Below, in pieces: positions 48,510 to 61,700 of a DNA stretch of 64,000 nt (positions are counted from its first letter, which is position 1; each line of letters starts with the position of its first letter). Made by a program: the position numbers and the translations under genes. The stretch covers positions 5,843,001 through 5,907,000 of the forward strand of contig OX579636.1 of the NCBI GenBank assembly GCA_951230915.1, given 5' to 3'. The DNA comes from Antitrichia curtipendula. Its lineage: Eukaryota > Streptophyta > Bryopsida > Hypnales > Leucodontaceae. The notes below the pieces were generated by a model that had not been told where the DNA came from, ran no database searches, and saw only the letters and a list, made by a program, of their open reading frames with translations.

Positions 48510-49247
48510 TCCCTAAAGGACCAAATACCATTTTTTGGCAACATAGCGATTTTGGACAACTCATTATGGACAGAGTTTTTATTTTATTTCGTTAAAAATT
48601 TCAAACCATATGTGCTTGAGGAATAGCTTTAAGGCCCAACAATTTTCATAAATTTTGATTACATTGTCAAAAAGTTATTGCATGATATGTAGTTTTCGTT
48701 ACTCTTCAGCTAGTCCATGCAGCTCAAAACTTCTATAAGTATCACTTTTTTTTTAAATAGAAATTTGAAACTGGTTCTAAAGATTTATATCTATATGAAA
48801 AACTTTGAATCATTCCATTTTGATTTATGAGATGAAAGTTATGAGGAATTCCAGTTTGCGGATAGGTATGGAGTCTCTATATTCTATACCAACCCGCAAA
48901 CTAGAATTCCTCATAGCTTTCATCTCATAATTCAAATGGAATGATTCAAAAAAATTCACATGGATATAAATCTTTAGAACCAGTTTCAAATTTCTATTTT
49001 TTTTCTTAAAATGATTTTTAAAGAAGTTTTTTGAGTTGCCTTATTGGCTGCCGAGTAACAAAAACTACATATCACGCAATAACTTTTTGACATTGTAGTC
49101 AAAATTTATGAAAATTGTTGGGCCTTAAAGCTATTCCTCAAGCACATACGGTGTGAAATTTTCAAAGAAGAAAAACAAAAACTCCTTTTGTAGTGAGCTA
49201 CCCAAAATCACTATGTTGCCAAAAAACAATGTTTGTTCCTTTAGGGG
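48510..49247. mobile_element. TTAA-type element that is one long palindrome
   Basis: Left end CCCTAAAGGACC (after a decayed CTAA), right end GGTCC-like TTTAGGGG followed by TTAA (49248-49251). Nearly the whole 738 bp folds on itself. For example GAATGATTCAAA near 48945 matches inverted TTTGAATCATTC near 48805, and GGGCCTTAAAGCTATTCCTC near 49120 matches inverted GAGGAATAGCTTTAAGGCCC near 48619. Arms are about 350 bp with a short centre near 48878. Confidence 0.8.
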
Positions 49248-49486
49248 TTAAATAATATATGATAGGACCACCCATTCCTAACAAGAGACCCATACCTAAC
49301 CTATATGGTGCAACCATTTTTAACCAAGGCTATAACAAATTTCCAACCCAAGTTTGAAATGTGTTTTTTACTCCTTTTCAAGCTTGGAACTAATAAGGTC
49401 ATAGCACATGTCTTGAAGTAGTGAGCAAGAAAGTAGTTTGTGAGTGATTGGAATTGGGAGACTCAATACATTGGGTATCGATTTAA

Positions 49487-50843
49487 CCCCTAAAAGACCG
49501 TTTGTCCCTACGGGGGACAAATGGGATTTTGGGCTAGTACCTACAAGCTGAACTTTTGTCGTGATTTTTTGAAACTTTTTTTGAAGATAGAAAAATTGAT
49601 AAGCTTTGTGGGAATACAATTTTTTTTCACAATCGGTGCCCGGGAACAACAATTATGACCAAATAAGCTCAAAACAAGGGACGGGAGGCAACCTGGGCAG
49701 CAAAAAAAATATTTTCAAAAATTTGAATTTTTTTTTAAATATCTTTTTTTCATAGAATATTTTTTTTTCTATTTGTAAAGCTTTCATTCATTTCATTTGG
49801 ATTTGTTATGAGAAAGTTATGGACATTCTTGTTTTTCAGGCAGTATAGAGCATCTTCTTGAAAAAAATAACTTCTAGAATTCATTTCTGAATGCAAATTT
49901 TCAAATTTTTCAAATTTTTTTTTTGTGTGGTTTAGTTTACTTGCTAGAACAATCTCACCATTGGGATTAAGGTAAACTAGCCTATTGTGGTCAGAATTTT
50001 GATTCTGCCCTCATGCCATTGCTGAAAATTTTCAAATTTTTTCTTACTCAAAGATAAGTGTGAGAAATAGTGAGAGCAATTGAAATTTTATTTTTCAGAC
50101 AAAGTGTGATTTAGTTATGTATTTTTGAAGTGATCTTCCCAACACGGTCTACATGGTGCTCCATAACCAACAAAAAGTGTATCCAATGTGCTCATCTTAA
50201 TCACCTAAAGTGGTCACAATAATTTCTAATGTGGATTGCCATGAAAAATCACTTCCTACACTGATTTATACTGAAAAAATTGGGTGTTCCTAATGAGGTC
50301 ACTAATCACTCCATAGGTGTCAGGTTAGAAATTGATTGTGGTCTGAAAAACCATCATGGGGTCATAAGATGTCTACTATGGATCATCTGACCGTAATGGG
50401 CTGGTTTACCTTAGTGCGTTTTAATTCCATCTAAAATATATGAATATTTAGATTTTCTTTCTATCTTGTACCTATTTCTACTTAACAATATTTTTAAGAA
50501 TGATGATTAATTTTTTTTGAATTTTTTCCCCCCCTAGACTCTCACCTCAATTCTCTACTATAAATATTTAAAGCTCAAAATTCTGTAGTGCAAAATTTTG
50601 AAGTCAAAAAATCTAGTCCCACAATGTGCTGAAAAACTTGTTTTTTCACTTTAAATGCAGATATCTTGCAATCTGTACAGTCAAAAATTCTAAAATAAAT
50701 TCCACACATTCTTATACTAGTTAGGTGTATGATCCTATGGTTAGATGTGCAAAAAAATATTTTTCAAATTTTTTTACTCTTTGCTATAAAAGTGGCAGTT
50801 TTGAGTGTTTTTTGGCAGAAAAAAGGCCTTAGGCCTTTAGAGG
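49487..50843. mobile_element. TTAA-flanked MITE (CCCCTAAA family)
   Basis: TTAA (49483-49486) then CCCCTAAAAGACCG. The right end GGCCTTTAGAGG is followed by TTAA (50844-50847). The inner sequences (GGGGGACAAATG near 49510, CAAATAAGCTCAAAA near 49659) recur at 57.6 and 61.7 kb. No transposase ORF. Confidence 0.75.
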
Positions 50844-50847
50844 TTAA

Positions 50848-53336
50848 ATCCACCGCTTTGGTTTCCAAAATTCTTAGTAACTTCAAATTAAAGCCTTAAA
50901 TTACCAAAAAATGTGCAATTCTTGCAATTTATGTCTTTCTACACAACAAGGAAATTTACATTGCCTTGTACTGCTCAAGAACATAGGTGGAATTGCTTAA
51001 GTGATTGGCTATAGGGGGTTCTACCATAAGTTCCTGTGATTTTATCAATTTGGATCCATCCGACGTGGCACTGTCCACAAGAGCAGATGAGACTGACTCC
51101 TACCGTCAGTTTCTTATCCACAGGAACAGTGAATTGAAATCATCACTCAGTACATGAACCAAGGACATGAACCAACCCAGGTGCAGGAATCAGACTATCT
51201 TCTGTTGCCACGTGCCCTTCAATCTCCTTCTCATTGTTGCCAACTGCCGAAGGCCATCCTTGGAATAAACTCCGGGCAGGAAAACAAAAAACAAAAAAAA
51301 CTTTTAAAGGCCATCTGATCTTTCATTTCATTGTTTTAAAAAATAAGTTAATCTATCAAAGGCCAGTCAGCTGCTCAGTCGTTTCAAACTGGAAAAACAG
51401 ACAAAAGAACAGTCGCTCTCGGCAACTCCATGGCCACCTGAGCCTAAACTCCTTACTATTCCTAAAATGGACCACTTCTCAGAATCGATTCCTATTTTGT
51501 TGAAGGGAAATTGAATAGGGAGGATACCCAAAATGGTGCGCATGACAAGGACAAGTGTAAAGTAAATTTTGAGTATTGTGCAACTCTATTTATAGTACTC
51601 TAGAGGTGGCAACTTTTCACGTGGTCAAATTTGGATACACTTTGTATTGTTTTAACTTCTTATCTAGTGTTATATCTTCATGTGCATCAAATGCATTTTG
51701 GCATCACTTACATGATACTTTTAGCACCCTAAACCTTGCATCTTTTGAAAATTTGCAACTAATTCACAATGTGGCCAAAAATGATTGAACCACTTGCATT
51801 TTGATTCATAGTCCTTTAGCAGTGTGCAAAATTATCCCGAAAATTGTCTAGAGCATATTTGTTATGCTACAAAATTTATTTGTGCGATTTTAGGTGTAAT
51901 TATCTTAGTAGTAGAGCATGGGCAACATAAGAAAAATACAAAAATTTCCAAAAAATGTAGTTAAAATATAGGAGATAATCAATTTTTTAAATGATTTGTC
52001 GTAGAAAATATATGCGCCTCCATTCATTCATTCCATCATAATCCACATGGTTGGCATCTTCTGAGATCTTCTGAGATTAATAGGACAGAGTAAATAACTT
52101 ATATTGAATAAACAATTATAATTTGAGCTGCTAGTAATGTCAAATATGTATACTAAGTTGGTGTACATTAATTTAGGCCTCTAAATCAATACTTTGTTGT
52201 CAAGAGAACCTTCTTTTTCTACTACAATAGTGAATATTGGTGCACATACTTTATTTAAAGATTTATTTTTTCATTATTTGGGCTCAATGCATAAAGCAAT
52301 TCCTAGTGGGATGAGTGAAGCTATTTACATTCATCAAAATGCATGAAACAAAACAACATGGATGGAAACTGACATATTCATAAAGAGTATAAATTAATCC
52401 ATGCTAGTGCAATATTGTTCCTTGAATTTGTAGCATTGAGTTATCCCATCCATTGAAAACAAGGGAATTTGTCACCAAATTTTACAAACCAAAAAAATTT
52501 GTATACCTTTTGAGTGATACCTCATCCAAAACAAACAAATCCTACCAATATAGAGGTTAAAGAGGTAACCTCAAAAGGATTGGTTGGTCACCATAGAAAT
52601 CACCCTTTTTGTTACCATGTGCATCGTTTGCTTAAGAAATTCCAAGAACACTCATTGGAAGTTAGACTATTGCACAAGACCTCCAATTTTTATATAAAAT
52701 TCTATAGATGAATAATTGCATTTTGTCTTACATAGAAGGATGCTTTGTCATCCATTGCTTTATTAATAGATAGAAAAAGCACTAGAAGACTAGAAGATTC
52801 TACCAAAAATTGTCTTGCCGGCCTTGGTGAATGAAAAATGAAGATTTCATCAGTTCCACCGAAATTTGTGGACAATCTTATCACTCGAGATCGGTCAATC
52901 TTGAGGGAATGAATATGCATAGAATTCTTACTAGATCCCTCTCCACCTACTAGGTCCACATGTTTGTGCAATTGCTCACTTAGCCCTTGTAGCTCCCATT
53001 TGAGCTCTGCCCATTGATGGAATATGGAGGGAGGCCCTTAGTGTCCATTGCGTCCTTCTAGGGTCAATCTTTAAGATTGGGTTGGTGACCGTGGAAATCA
53101 TCCCTCTTGGTACTATGTGAATCATTGGTTTAAAACAAAAATCGAAAAAACACTAATTGAAAGTCAAACTACTATACAAGACATACCTCCCCTTTTCATA
53201 CAAAATTTTGAAGATGAATAGTTGCACTTCTATTCTACATAGAATGATTCTCTGTCATTCATTGGTTGAAAAACGGCCACAACGTCCTTCTAGGGTTGTT
53301 AAGGACATTGGGGTCCAAGATATTGTTTGGAGTTTA
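50848..53336. other. Spacer with a duplicated ~200-bp repeat
   Basis: Segments at about 52570-52760 and 53070-53270 are diverged direct copies (GGTCACC.TAGAAATCA, CACTCATTGGAAGTTAGACT, GATGAATAATTGCA types). A third copy is at 46080-46220. No gene seen. Confidence 0.5.
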
Positions 53337-53674
53337 GTAAAGTAACAGGCTCCAAAATCACACAGGATCTAAAATTGCCCACCTCTTCAAATGTACATTA
53401 TGTATGCATGTTGCTTTTTTATAGCCTTCAACAATGTATAAACAATGTACAATACATTTTAGGAGGTGGGCGATTTTAGAGCCCTATGCCATTTCAACTT
53501 CAAATTTTTTATAACTAATTCCACAAAGCTCCAAAAAGCATGAAACGACTTGAGTTAGATGCCAATTCCACTTATCTTTCAAGCAAAATTTACTGAAAAC
53601 ATTTTCAAGAATCTTCGCCTCCCCCATATTCAGTTTCAACTCTTAGGTGGCCAATTTATGGACCTGTTACCTTG
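53337..53674. mobile_element. MITE, AAGGTA-terminus family, copy 4
   Basis: AAGTAACAGGCTCC at the left and GGACCTGTTACCTT at the right are inverted. The middle has the hairpin ATGTACATTATGTATGCATG against its inverse near 53430. It is the closest relative of the copies at 28.24 and 55.50 kb. Confidence 0.75.
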
Positions 53675-53774
53675 GGTGAAGCGAAGTCCCACAAACACCG
53701 AATGAAGGCAAATGTTACCGAAAGTACGTCAGTCTGGGAAGCAGCAGGTGAAGCTTTCCAAGGAAGCAGACTAC

Positions 53775-54076
53775 TAAGGTAGGGGATAGGGGGCTGTAAA
53801 AGCAACCTTTTACCAGCTGATTTGCATTTTGGGAAAGCTAAACTTCTTAAAACAATTTTCAGTAAATTTTCATGGTAAGAAAAATGGAATTGGCATCTAA
53901 CCCAAGTGGTTTCATATTTTTTGGACCTTCATGGAATTAGTTATGAATTTTTGAAGTTGAAAAACAGTGGTTTCTAAAAGCGACCCCTTCCTGAAATGTA
54001 CACTTCTGGTACATGTTAGAGGCAAAATCTTCCAGATCGCTTTTAGAGACAGGTTGCTTTTACAGCCCCTACCCTA
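53775..54076. mobile_element. MITE, AAGGTA-terminus family, copy 5
   Basis: Left end TAAGGTAGGGGATAGGGGGC then TGTAAAAGCAACC. Right end GGTTGCTTTTACAGCCCCTA then CCCTA. The inside matches copy 1 in reverse orientation. Confidence 0.75.
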
Positions 54077-54095
54077 GTAGACTTTAGACTGAAGC

Positions 54096-55440
54096 TCATC
54101 CGTTTGGCAGGAGGACCTTACAGCAAACTTGGCCCAGTTCCTTGCAATGAAATTCCGTTTCATTTGTTTCAAAAAACCAAAAACTAACTTGGCCTAGTGA
54201 GTGAAAGCCTCTCCAGTGGCTCCCGAAATCGAATCGCTGTGGCTCGGCTTTCATGCTACAATCCAACGGAATGTTTCCGGCAGTCGAATCTACCAGAACA
54301 TGAACTTTTGTGGTCAAGTCTATAGTAGTGGAACGAGCCTCTTGCGGAGGTTCAACCAAGGGTGAATGTAAAAACAAAGACCTCCTATTTTGTGTTGTAT
54401 TCATTTTATTGTTGACACCTCTCTTAGCTAATTTGAGGTCTCTAATTGCAAATATGAACTCAAAATTTCAAAAAGAAAAGAAAGCAAATAAAAGGTTCCC
54501 GTATATTTCCCAATGGATAAAACAAGAGCCTTGTTGCACTATTATAGACTCGGCTAACTTTGGTCTGCATGTAGCGGACTAGCGGTGGGTGGGGTGGGGT
54601 GCGTTCACCAAGGTCGGAATATAATATAGAAAGCACTTTTATGTCCCTTCTACAGTGCCGTGAGGAATTGCATTGATATCGGTGGATCTCATTCTCCTAT
54701 TTTCACGCTTCACGATACTTTCACGCTCACCGATGATTTGATGGGACATCTTGTCTTGTAGCACTGTACTCATTCTGTCCACCCGCGCTTTTCACATGTC
54801 AGTCCAGCCTTTAGAACATGCCCACCCGTCCTGAGAAACGGATGACTTCTTAAGAGTGGCTGCCAAAACAACCCCACTCGTCTGGCAAAAAGGATGACTG
54901 GCTTACCAGCCGGCTCGCAAAGTAGAAGATGGCTGGGAAAACGGGGTCCTTTGGCCAGCCCGTAGACGGCTTGTTAACAGGCTGCAAAGACCAAGTCAGA
55001 CAAAATGTTGTGGAGCTTCCTTGACGTGCTTGAAGGTGATTCGAAGTTGCAGACCCATTGCGGCACTTGTTGCGGCACTTTTGCAGACGTGCTTGCAGAT
55101 GACTCGACGTCGGAGCTTTGTTGCCGCACTTGTTGCGGCACTTCCGCAAACCTACCTTCCAAAAACGTGCTTGCAGTTGATTCAACGTATTCCCGATCAA
55201 TTTTGGCCTATTAACAAGTTGTGGGTGGGGCTCAGCCCACCACCTGGCTTGCAAAGTGGATGGACTGGCATTTTAGCAGCCAAAAATCTTCTGCATTATG
55301 CAAGTCGGGTGGTGATGCTCTTAGTAAGCTAATTAGACTTTGACCCTGTCCCCGCGGCTATTGAAAATCCAACAAAAGGGAGTAGGGGCTGGGGGTCGAG
55401 TCCTGCCGTGACTGGCTCCAGATAATGTCGGTAAATCCAC
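54096..55440. other. GC-balanced stretch without recognisable gene
   Basis: Composition differs from the AT-rich surroundings. ORFs exist on both strands (54096-54404 minus, 54850-55254 minus, 55021-55332 plus) but overlap each other. They contain internal repeats such as TTGTTGCGGCACTT (about 55068 and 55130), and show no domain I recognise. ACTTGGCC(C/T)AGT occurs twice near 54128 and 54187. Probably a decayed transposon. Confidence 0.4.
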
Positions 55441-55497
55441 TTTTATTTTTATTTTGGAACAAATGAAATTTAAGGTAGCCAACCTCTTTCAGACCAC

Positions 55498-55828
55498 TAA
55501 GGTAACAAGCTCGAGAATAGTTCGGTCACTAAGAACCGCCCACCTGTAAAATGTACACGATTTATACATGCTGTTTTTTCATAGCCTTCACTGATGTACA
55601 AAAGAAGTACATTTCAGGGGTGGACAATTTTAGAGCCCTATGCTAGTTCAACTTCAAAATTTCATAACTAATTTCAAAAAGCTTCAAAAAATATGAAACT
55701 ATTTAGGTTAGATGCCGAATCTACTTCTCTTTCAAGGAAAATTTACTGAAAAATATTTCAAATTTTTTTGCCTTCCCAAAATTCAGTTTCAGCTCTTAGG
55801 TGGGCAATTTCTGGTTCTGTTATCTTAC
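55498..55828. mobile_element. MITE, AAGGTA-terminus family, copy 6
   Basis: Left end AAGGTAACAAGCTC, right end GGTTCTGTTATCTTACC, inverted with mismatches. Inside it repeats the AACTTCAAAATTTCATAACT and GTTAGATGCCGAATCTAC landmarks of the family. Confidence 0.7.
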
Positions 55829-56567
55829 CTCTTTTTATTAGTTAGACTGCTTTGTTTCCGATCAATTGTAGTTTAGGGTAACAACTCACGTGGTTAGGTG
55901 ACAACTCAAGTAGCACAAATGTCGGGGAGGTGTCCATTGAAAGCATACAATGATCATGAGATGCACATTGGAAGCCACAATTTTCACCTACTTTGAAGCA
56001 TGGTCAATTTTGTAATTAGTCTATGGTTGGAAATGCGGTGCCCTATACAACAAGAATGGATTGAATAGAATCTTTCTGAAAAAAATTCATAATTATTTTT
56101 TTTTAAGGGAAAAAAAAGTACAAATTCTAGAATCTTCCTCAAATCTATTTCTCCAGGGGGGGAAGATTTTTCCCCTCACCAAATGCGTACTAGAAATGTG
56201 GTAAATTGCTTAAATGGTCAGAATGGAGTCGGCTATCTTACGGGATTTCATTGCAAAGGGGTCAAAATATAAGGCTGCCAACGACATGGTTGGTAAATTC
56301 TAAATTTAAGAACTTGGGAGGAACATATGCATAACATTCAATAGCTTTCAGAGGGACTGCTTTTTTCTATGTGAAGTCCTCATCTACAAAATTCATCAAC
56401 ATCACTAATGTAAGCTTTGGTACAAGAGTAATGACAATATATTTATGGTATGTTTCATTTCTTTTGCTAATTTCATGATAAGACATACAAATCAACAAAT
56501 AACTGTAAAGAGAGAAGATTTGCCAAAAATTCAAAAATATATTGAATAATATACCAATACAATTTAA

Positions 56568-57497
56568 TCCCTAATGGTTAAAGACTATGTTGTCACCAAA
56601 ACCGGTCGAAAACTACTATTTCTGGTACAAGTACCAAAATTTAGAAAAAAAAATATTGGAAAAATGTAACCATATGATCTTGTATTAAACCAGTTTGAGA
56701 AGTTGGGGAAATTTTTTTGGAAATTTCCACCGTGTAGATAGCAAGATAATAGCGTTCAATTTGACAAAAATCCTTTTTGGTCCTTGCGAAAATCCGAGCA
56801 GCTGCACTTCACAAGGTCACATTTGTATGAAAAAATGTCCAAGATGGTGGTTACTCTTTGGATTCATTCTTCAAAGCAAGTTGGCTACATGCTTGAAAAT
56901 TTTCAGATCATTTGGAATTGTAAAACATATAAGAAAAAAATAGTAAGTAGAAAGAAGATGATAATGTTCAAAACACTAAATTGTTAAGAATTTAAATACA
57001 AAATTGAAAAATGCCAATCCCAACGGTTGTAATGTTGTAATAAACAATCTACACCCAATGTTTTTATTTTTTCTCAATTTTTTTGAAAATTGAGTTGAAT
57101 AAAGGACTTCAAAGTTTATCTTAGAGTAGAGATTCCATAACTACACTCAAACTAAAACTCCTCATAACTTTCATCTCATTAATCAAAATGGAATGATTCA
57201 AAGCTTTCCACCTATATATAAATCTAAAGAACCATTTCAAATTTTTATTCAAAAATAATGTGATTTTTAAAGAAGTTTTTTCAACTGCTTGGGCTGCCCA
57301 CTGACAAATGAAAATGACATATCATGCAATAATTTTTTAACCACGTAGTCAAAAGTTATGGAAATTGTTGGGCCTTGAAGCTACTCCTTGGGCACATCTT
57401 CTGTGAAAATTTCAAAGAAAAAAAAAGAAAATCTTGGTCGTAGTAAGCTACCCAAAATTGCTATATTGTCCAAAAATAGTGTTTGGTCCTTTAGGGG
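56568..57497. mobile_element. TTAA-flanked MITE, copy with TCCCTAATGG end
   Basis: TTAA (56564-56567) and TCCCTAATGGTT at the left. TTTAGGGG and TTAA (57498-57501) at the right. Its right third (57150-57480) matches one arm of the palindromic element at 48510-49247, so the two share ancestry. Confidence 0.65.
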
Positions 57498-57597
57498 TTA
57501 ATCATCTATTATCAAAAAAGAAAATTAGTGGTAAAAAAAGGGATTGCATCAATGACATATGTAGGAATGAAAGGTGAAGATTTCATTTTTATATTAA

Positions 57598-58531
57598 CCC
57601 CTAAAAGCCCATTGTCCCTTCGGGGGACAAATGCATTTTTGGGCAGGTACCTATGGGCTGCAATTTTCTCCTGATTTTTTGAAATTTTTTTTGGAGGTAG
57701 AAAAGCTGATTAGCTACGTGGGAATATAATTTTTTTCACAACCGGTGCCCGGTAACAAAAGTTATGACCAAATAAGCTCAAAATAGGGGACGGGGGGCAG
57801 CACGGGCAGCAAAAAAAAATTGCACTTTTTTATTTTTTATTTTTTTTAGTATTTCTTTCTCATAGATTATATTTTTTTCTATCTGTAAAGCTTTGATTCA
57901 TTTCATTTGGATTTGTTATGAGAAAGTTATGGACATTCTTGTTTTTCGGGCAGTTAGAGCATCTTTTTGAATAAAATAACTTGTAGGATTCATTTCTAAA
58001 TGCAATTATTCAAATTTTTCAATTTTTTTTTTTTGCATGGTTTAGTTTACTTGCTAGAACAATCTCACCATAGGGATTAGTGCATTTTAATTCCATCTAA
58101 AATATATGAATACTTTAGATTTTCCTTCTATCTCGTACCTATTTCTCCTTAACAATTTTTTTAATAATGAAAATTATGTTTATTTTATTTTATTTATTTT
58201 TAATTAGACTCTCAACTCAATTCTCCACTACAAAGATTTAAAGCTCAAAACTCTGTAGTGCAAAAATTTTAAGTTAAAAATGTTCAAAGTCAAAAAATCC
58301 AGTCCCACAATGTGCTGAAAATTTTGTTTTTTTCACTTTAAACGTAGATAGCTTGCAATCTGTGCGGTCAAGAATTCTGAAATTTTTCCCGCACATTCTC
58401 GTACTACTTAGGTGTAAGATCCTACGGTTAGATGTGAAAAAAAAATATTTTAAATTTTTTTTCACTCTTTGCTAAAAAAGTGGCAGTTTGGGGTGTTTTT
58501 TGGCAGAAAAAAGGCCTTGGGCCTTTAGGGG
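57598..58531. mobile_element. TTAA-flanked MITE, best-preserved ends
   Basis: TTAA (57594-57597), CCCCTAAAAGCCC; right end GGGCCTTTAGGGG, TTAA (58532-58535). It is a shorter, internally deleted relative of the 49487-50843 copy. Inner landmarks GGGACAAATGCATTTTTGGG and TTGCTAGAACAATCTCACCA are shared. Confidence 0.8.
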
Positions 58532-58789
58532 TTAAAATCCATTGTCCGTCATGAGTCCGTCATTGATTGGGATGTAGAATATACCACATCATTCTACCAT
58601 GGACAAGATAGTCCCACTGACTACTACTGAATGTTATATGTAGTTGTGAGCGCAATAAATTTTCTGGTTTTGACTACTTGTCTTTAGTAATGCAAAAAGG
58701 AGTCATTTACTACTTGTCTTAGGAATTTAACAGAAAAGAAATGATAAATGAACAAACAGATGAAAGATTTTGAAAGTTGTGAATAAACT

Positions 58790-61090
58790 AGATTGGAAGA
58801 GTGACAAATTGTCTTAGTATTGGTTGATACTCAAGGTCTCCCACCTTTCCAGTAGCTTAAGATGAACAAATTGTCAACTTCTTCTCTCTCACTCTCTCGG
58901 TTATCTTTCATGTGTCTTAAAGTGTCAAGCTATTCCTGTAAATTGTGAACTCCTTCAATACAAATCGTCTTTTTGAACTAATTGTCTAGCATAGGAGTGC
59001 TGCGGTGAATCATTGTAATCCAGTGATTGGATTATTTGTTGTATGTGACAAATTGTATTTGAAATTGTGAAGTAATCCAGTGATTGGATTATTGAATTCT
59101 GTGATTGTTAATATAACAAATTGATGTGTTAATTCCAAGTTCTTTCACAGTGTGTTGTATGTATGTGGTTGTGACAAATTGTAAATGCCTAATTGTATGA
59201 GTTATCGCGTTTGGTCAATTTAATTGGATGCCTTTGATTGTGTTATGACTAATTGTTATACGAATTGCAAATTTAATTTTAGTCCATTGAACTGTGAGTT
59301 TGTCAGTATGGTTTTCATCGTAAATTCTTGAATTCAGTGAATGTTATTTGTATAAAAAAAATTGTCAATTGAGTGTTGTACTTGGATACTAGCTCTGGAA
59401 CAATTTGTCAATTGCGGAGTTGGAACAACTAGACGAGAGACTCAATTGCAAAAATCAAGCTCGGTGTTAGATTGTGAAGGACCAGCCGAGAACAATTTAT
59501 CCGGTATGTCATTCTTAAACAACTTGTTTATTCTGTAATTAGCATTATATTATTATTGGACTAGTTGTCTTTGAATTGCAATTGGAATGCAAAATTCTGA
59601 AATCATGTGAAGATTGATTATAAATCAATTGATTAAGATATCCTGTTGAAAGGAATTTTGAAAGACAAATTGTCCATCTAAATGTGGTCAAATTATTATT
59701 TATCAGGTCGTTGTAAGAACGATTGTAATGTAGATTGATTTAAATTAGTGAATGAGAAGAGGTGAGTGTAGACAAATTGTCGTTGTAATCAATATGAATT
59801 GGATATGATAAAAATCAGATTGAAATTTTGATTGTGTAAGGAGTGAAATAATTAATTCTATGGATTTTTGTAAATAAAAAATAAATCTATGTATGTGAAA
59901 TTGTTAAGTGATTAAAAAACAATTTGAATTGTGTAATTCAAGAATCTATTATTTGTGATTTATTAAGACTAATTGTCATGCTTGATGTGTGTATAAAATT
60001 GTGGTATTGTTGAAGACAAAGAAGGTCCAATGGTTTGTAGACGAATTGTCATTATAAATTGAATTAAATTGTAAATTTGAATTATGTGTGTCATTGTTAT
60101 GTGTATGAATTGTTTGATCTTGGAAGGAGAGTTGTTATCCAATATTTTAATGTGACCTTTAAATTTGTTAAAGAATTTGTTTTTCGATTGAAAATTTATA
60201 AATTGTCTCTTGATCTCTAATCGGTAAGTCTGAAGCAATTAGACAAATTGTCAAAGACTGAGTTTGAAGAGTCGAACTGAACTAGTGATTAGTTCAAATA
60301 CGGGTGTGAATTAAAGTGAACAAGTTGAGTCCTAATTTGATAAATATGGAGCATGACTAATTGTCTTACCCTTTAGCACAGAGAGTGTGTGAATTAGTTG
60401 TTGGGTGAAATTGAATTGGGATTACTTGGTAGATGAGAGTATAGTTCTAAATGAGGTGATTTCATTCTTAGACACGACAATTAGTTTGAGGATCAGCTTG
60501 AGTGGGTAAGACTAATAGTAAGTTCTTGTGCTTTGTTTCCTGTATTCGAAATGAATTGTGTACTTTGACAAATTGTTGTAACTGTGCAGAGTATACTAAG
60601 CTTGGTGAATGCATTGCAATCATACCCTGCATTAGTTAGAGACAAATTGTTGTACGACTGGGACTGGTTTCTACTCATCTAAACTAGTAATTAGGCTAGT
60701 AAATAGTGACTGGACAAATTGTCTTGGTAACACAAATCACCAATAATTAAGGAACATGGACACAATTATATAAATATATTATACAATTTGCATTTGTCTA
60801 GTAGTAGATCATGCGCATGACAAATTATGGTCAAACCTGACAAATTGTTGAACTCTCCCCTAGAACACTAGGCAAGATTGAGACGACATTTCACACGTCC
60901 ATAGCATTATTTAAAGGATTGGCAACCAAATTATAAAAATGGGTATAAGAGTGAATGTATGTTTCCTTTGTGTTTGTGAAATATCATAGTAAATCTCATT
61001 CCAATCTTAAATACAAGTGACCGTAGTCACAAAACGCTAGACTATTTGATTATTCCCAAGATTTTGAACCCCTATACTAGTTCTATGGAT
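58790..61090. repeat. Repeat with dispersed GACAAATTGTC motifs, copy 2
   Basis: GACAAATTGT occurs exactly at 58803, 59047, 59173, 59664, 59771, 60242, 60567, 60641, 60713 and 60839. One-base variants (GACTAATTGTC, GACGAATTGTC, GAACAAATTGTC) lie among others near 58864, 58977, 59247, 59967, 60039 and 60354. The full motif is an inverted repeat. The 3' part aligns with 37080-37160 of copy 1, in the same orientation. No ORF of size. Ends approximate. Confidence 0.7.
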
Positions 61091-61700
61091 ATTTGTAGAA
61101 GTAGCAAAACTTAGACTACAGTAGTGTGCTTCACTAACAAGGTAGCTTGTCCATATTTTGCCCATGCTCCAATAATTGCTTCTATTTTTGTACCATAAAT
61201 TGTTATTAAAAGAATGAAGAACTATCCATTGATGAATTGGTGCCAATTGGGGATACTAGTGTACAATTTTATGAGTTGTTGGGAATTGAATTCAATTTGG
61301 AAGTAGACACAATTTATTGTAAATAATGTGGAGTTGTGAGTGGTGGGACATTTTGTGCCATCCTAGGCAATTACATGCATCATGTTGTTCAAGTTTAAGG
61401 TTTGCATGTGTTCATTTTTTATCTCTATTTGCACCATTGATGAACAATTCTTTGACATTGCAGTTTCTATAGACTTCAATAGCACCCTACTATTGCAAGC
61501 TTTAGAAAATCATATCTAATTCAATTTAAGTCCAAAAATTATGAATAAAATTACGATGGATGTGTCTTCCTCTCTTCTTTTCTTGAAAATTGTTAGAAAA
61601 TGTTTTGATCCACATAGAAGAGATTCTAAGACAAATGGACAGACAAACTGAGAATTGTGTGCTTTTAAAAAGCAGTCAAAATGAGGTGGAGTTATTTTAA

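Noticed and set aside
54850..55254. 134-codon minus-strand ORF as a gene
   Set aside because: It overlaps an equally long plus-strand ORF, contains internal repeats and has no recognisable domain or splice context.
55380..55420. tRNA B-box-like GGTCGAGTCC
   Set aside because: No A box at the right distance and no cloverleaf can be drawn.
35000..61090. The two motif-array repeats as LTRs of one 26-kb retroelement
   Set aside because: They are strongly diverged, have no TG...CA ends or flanking duplication that I can see. The DNA between holds a MULE and many MITEs, with no gag-pol.
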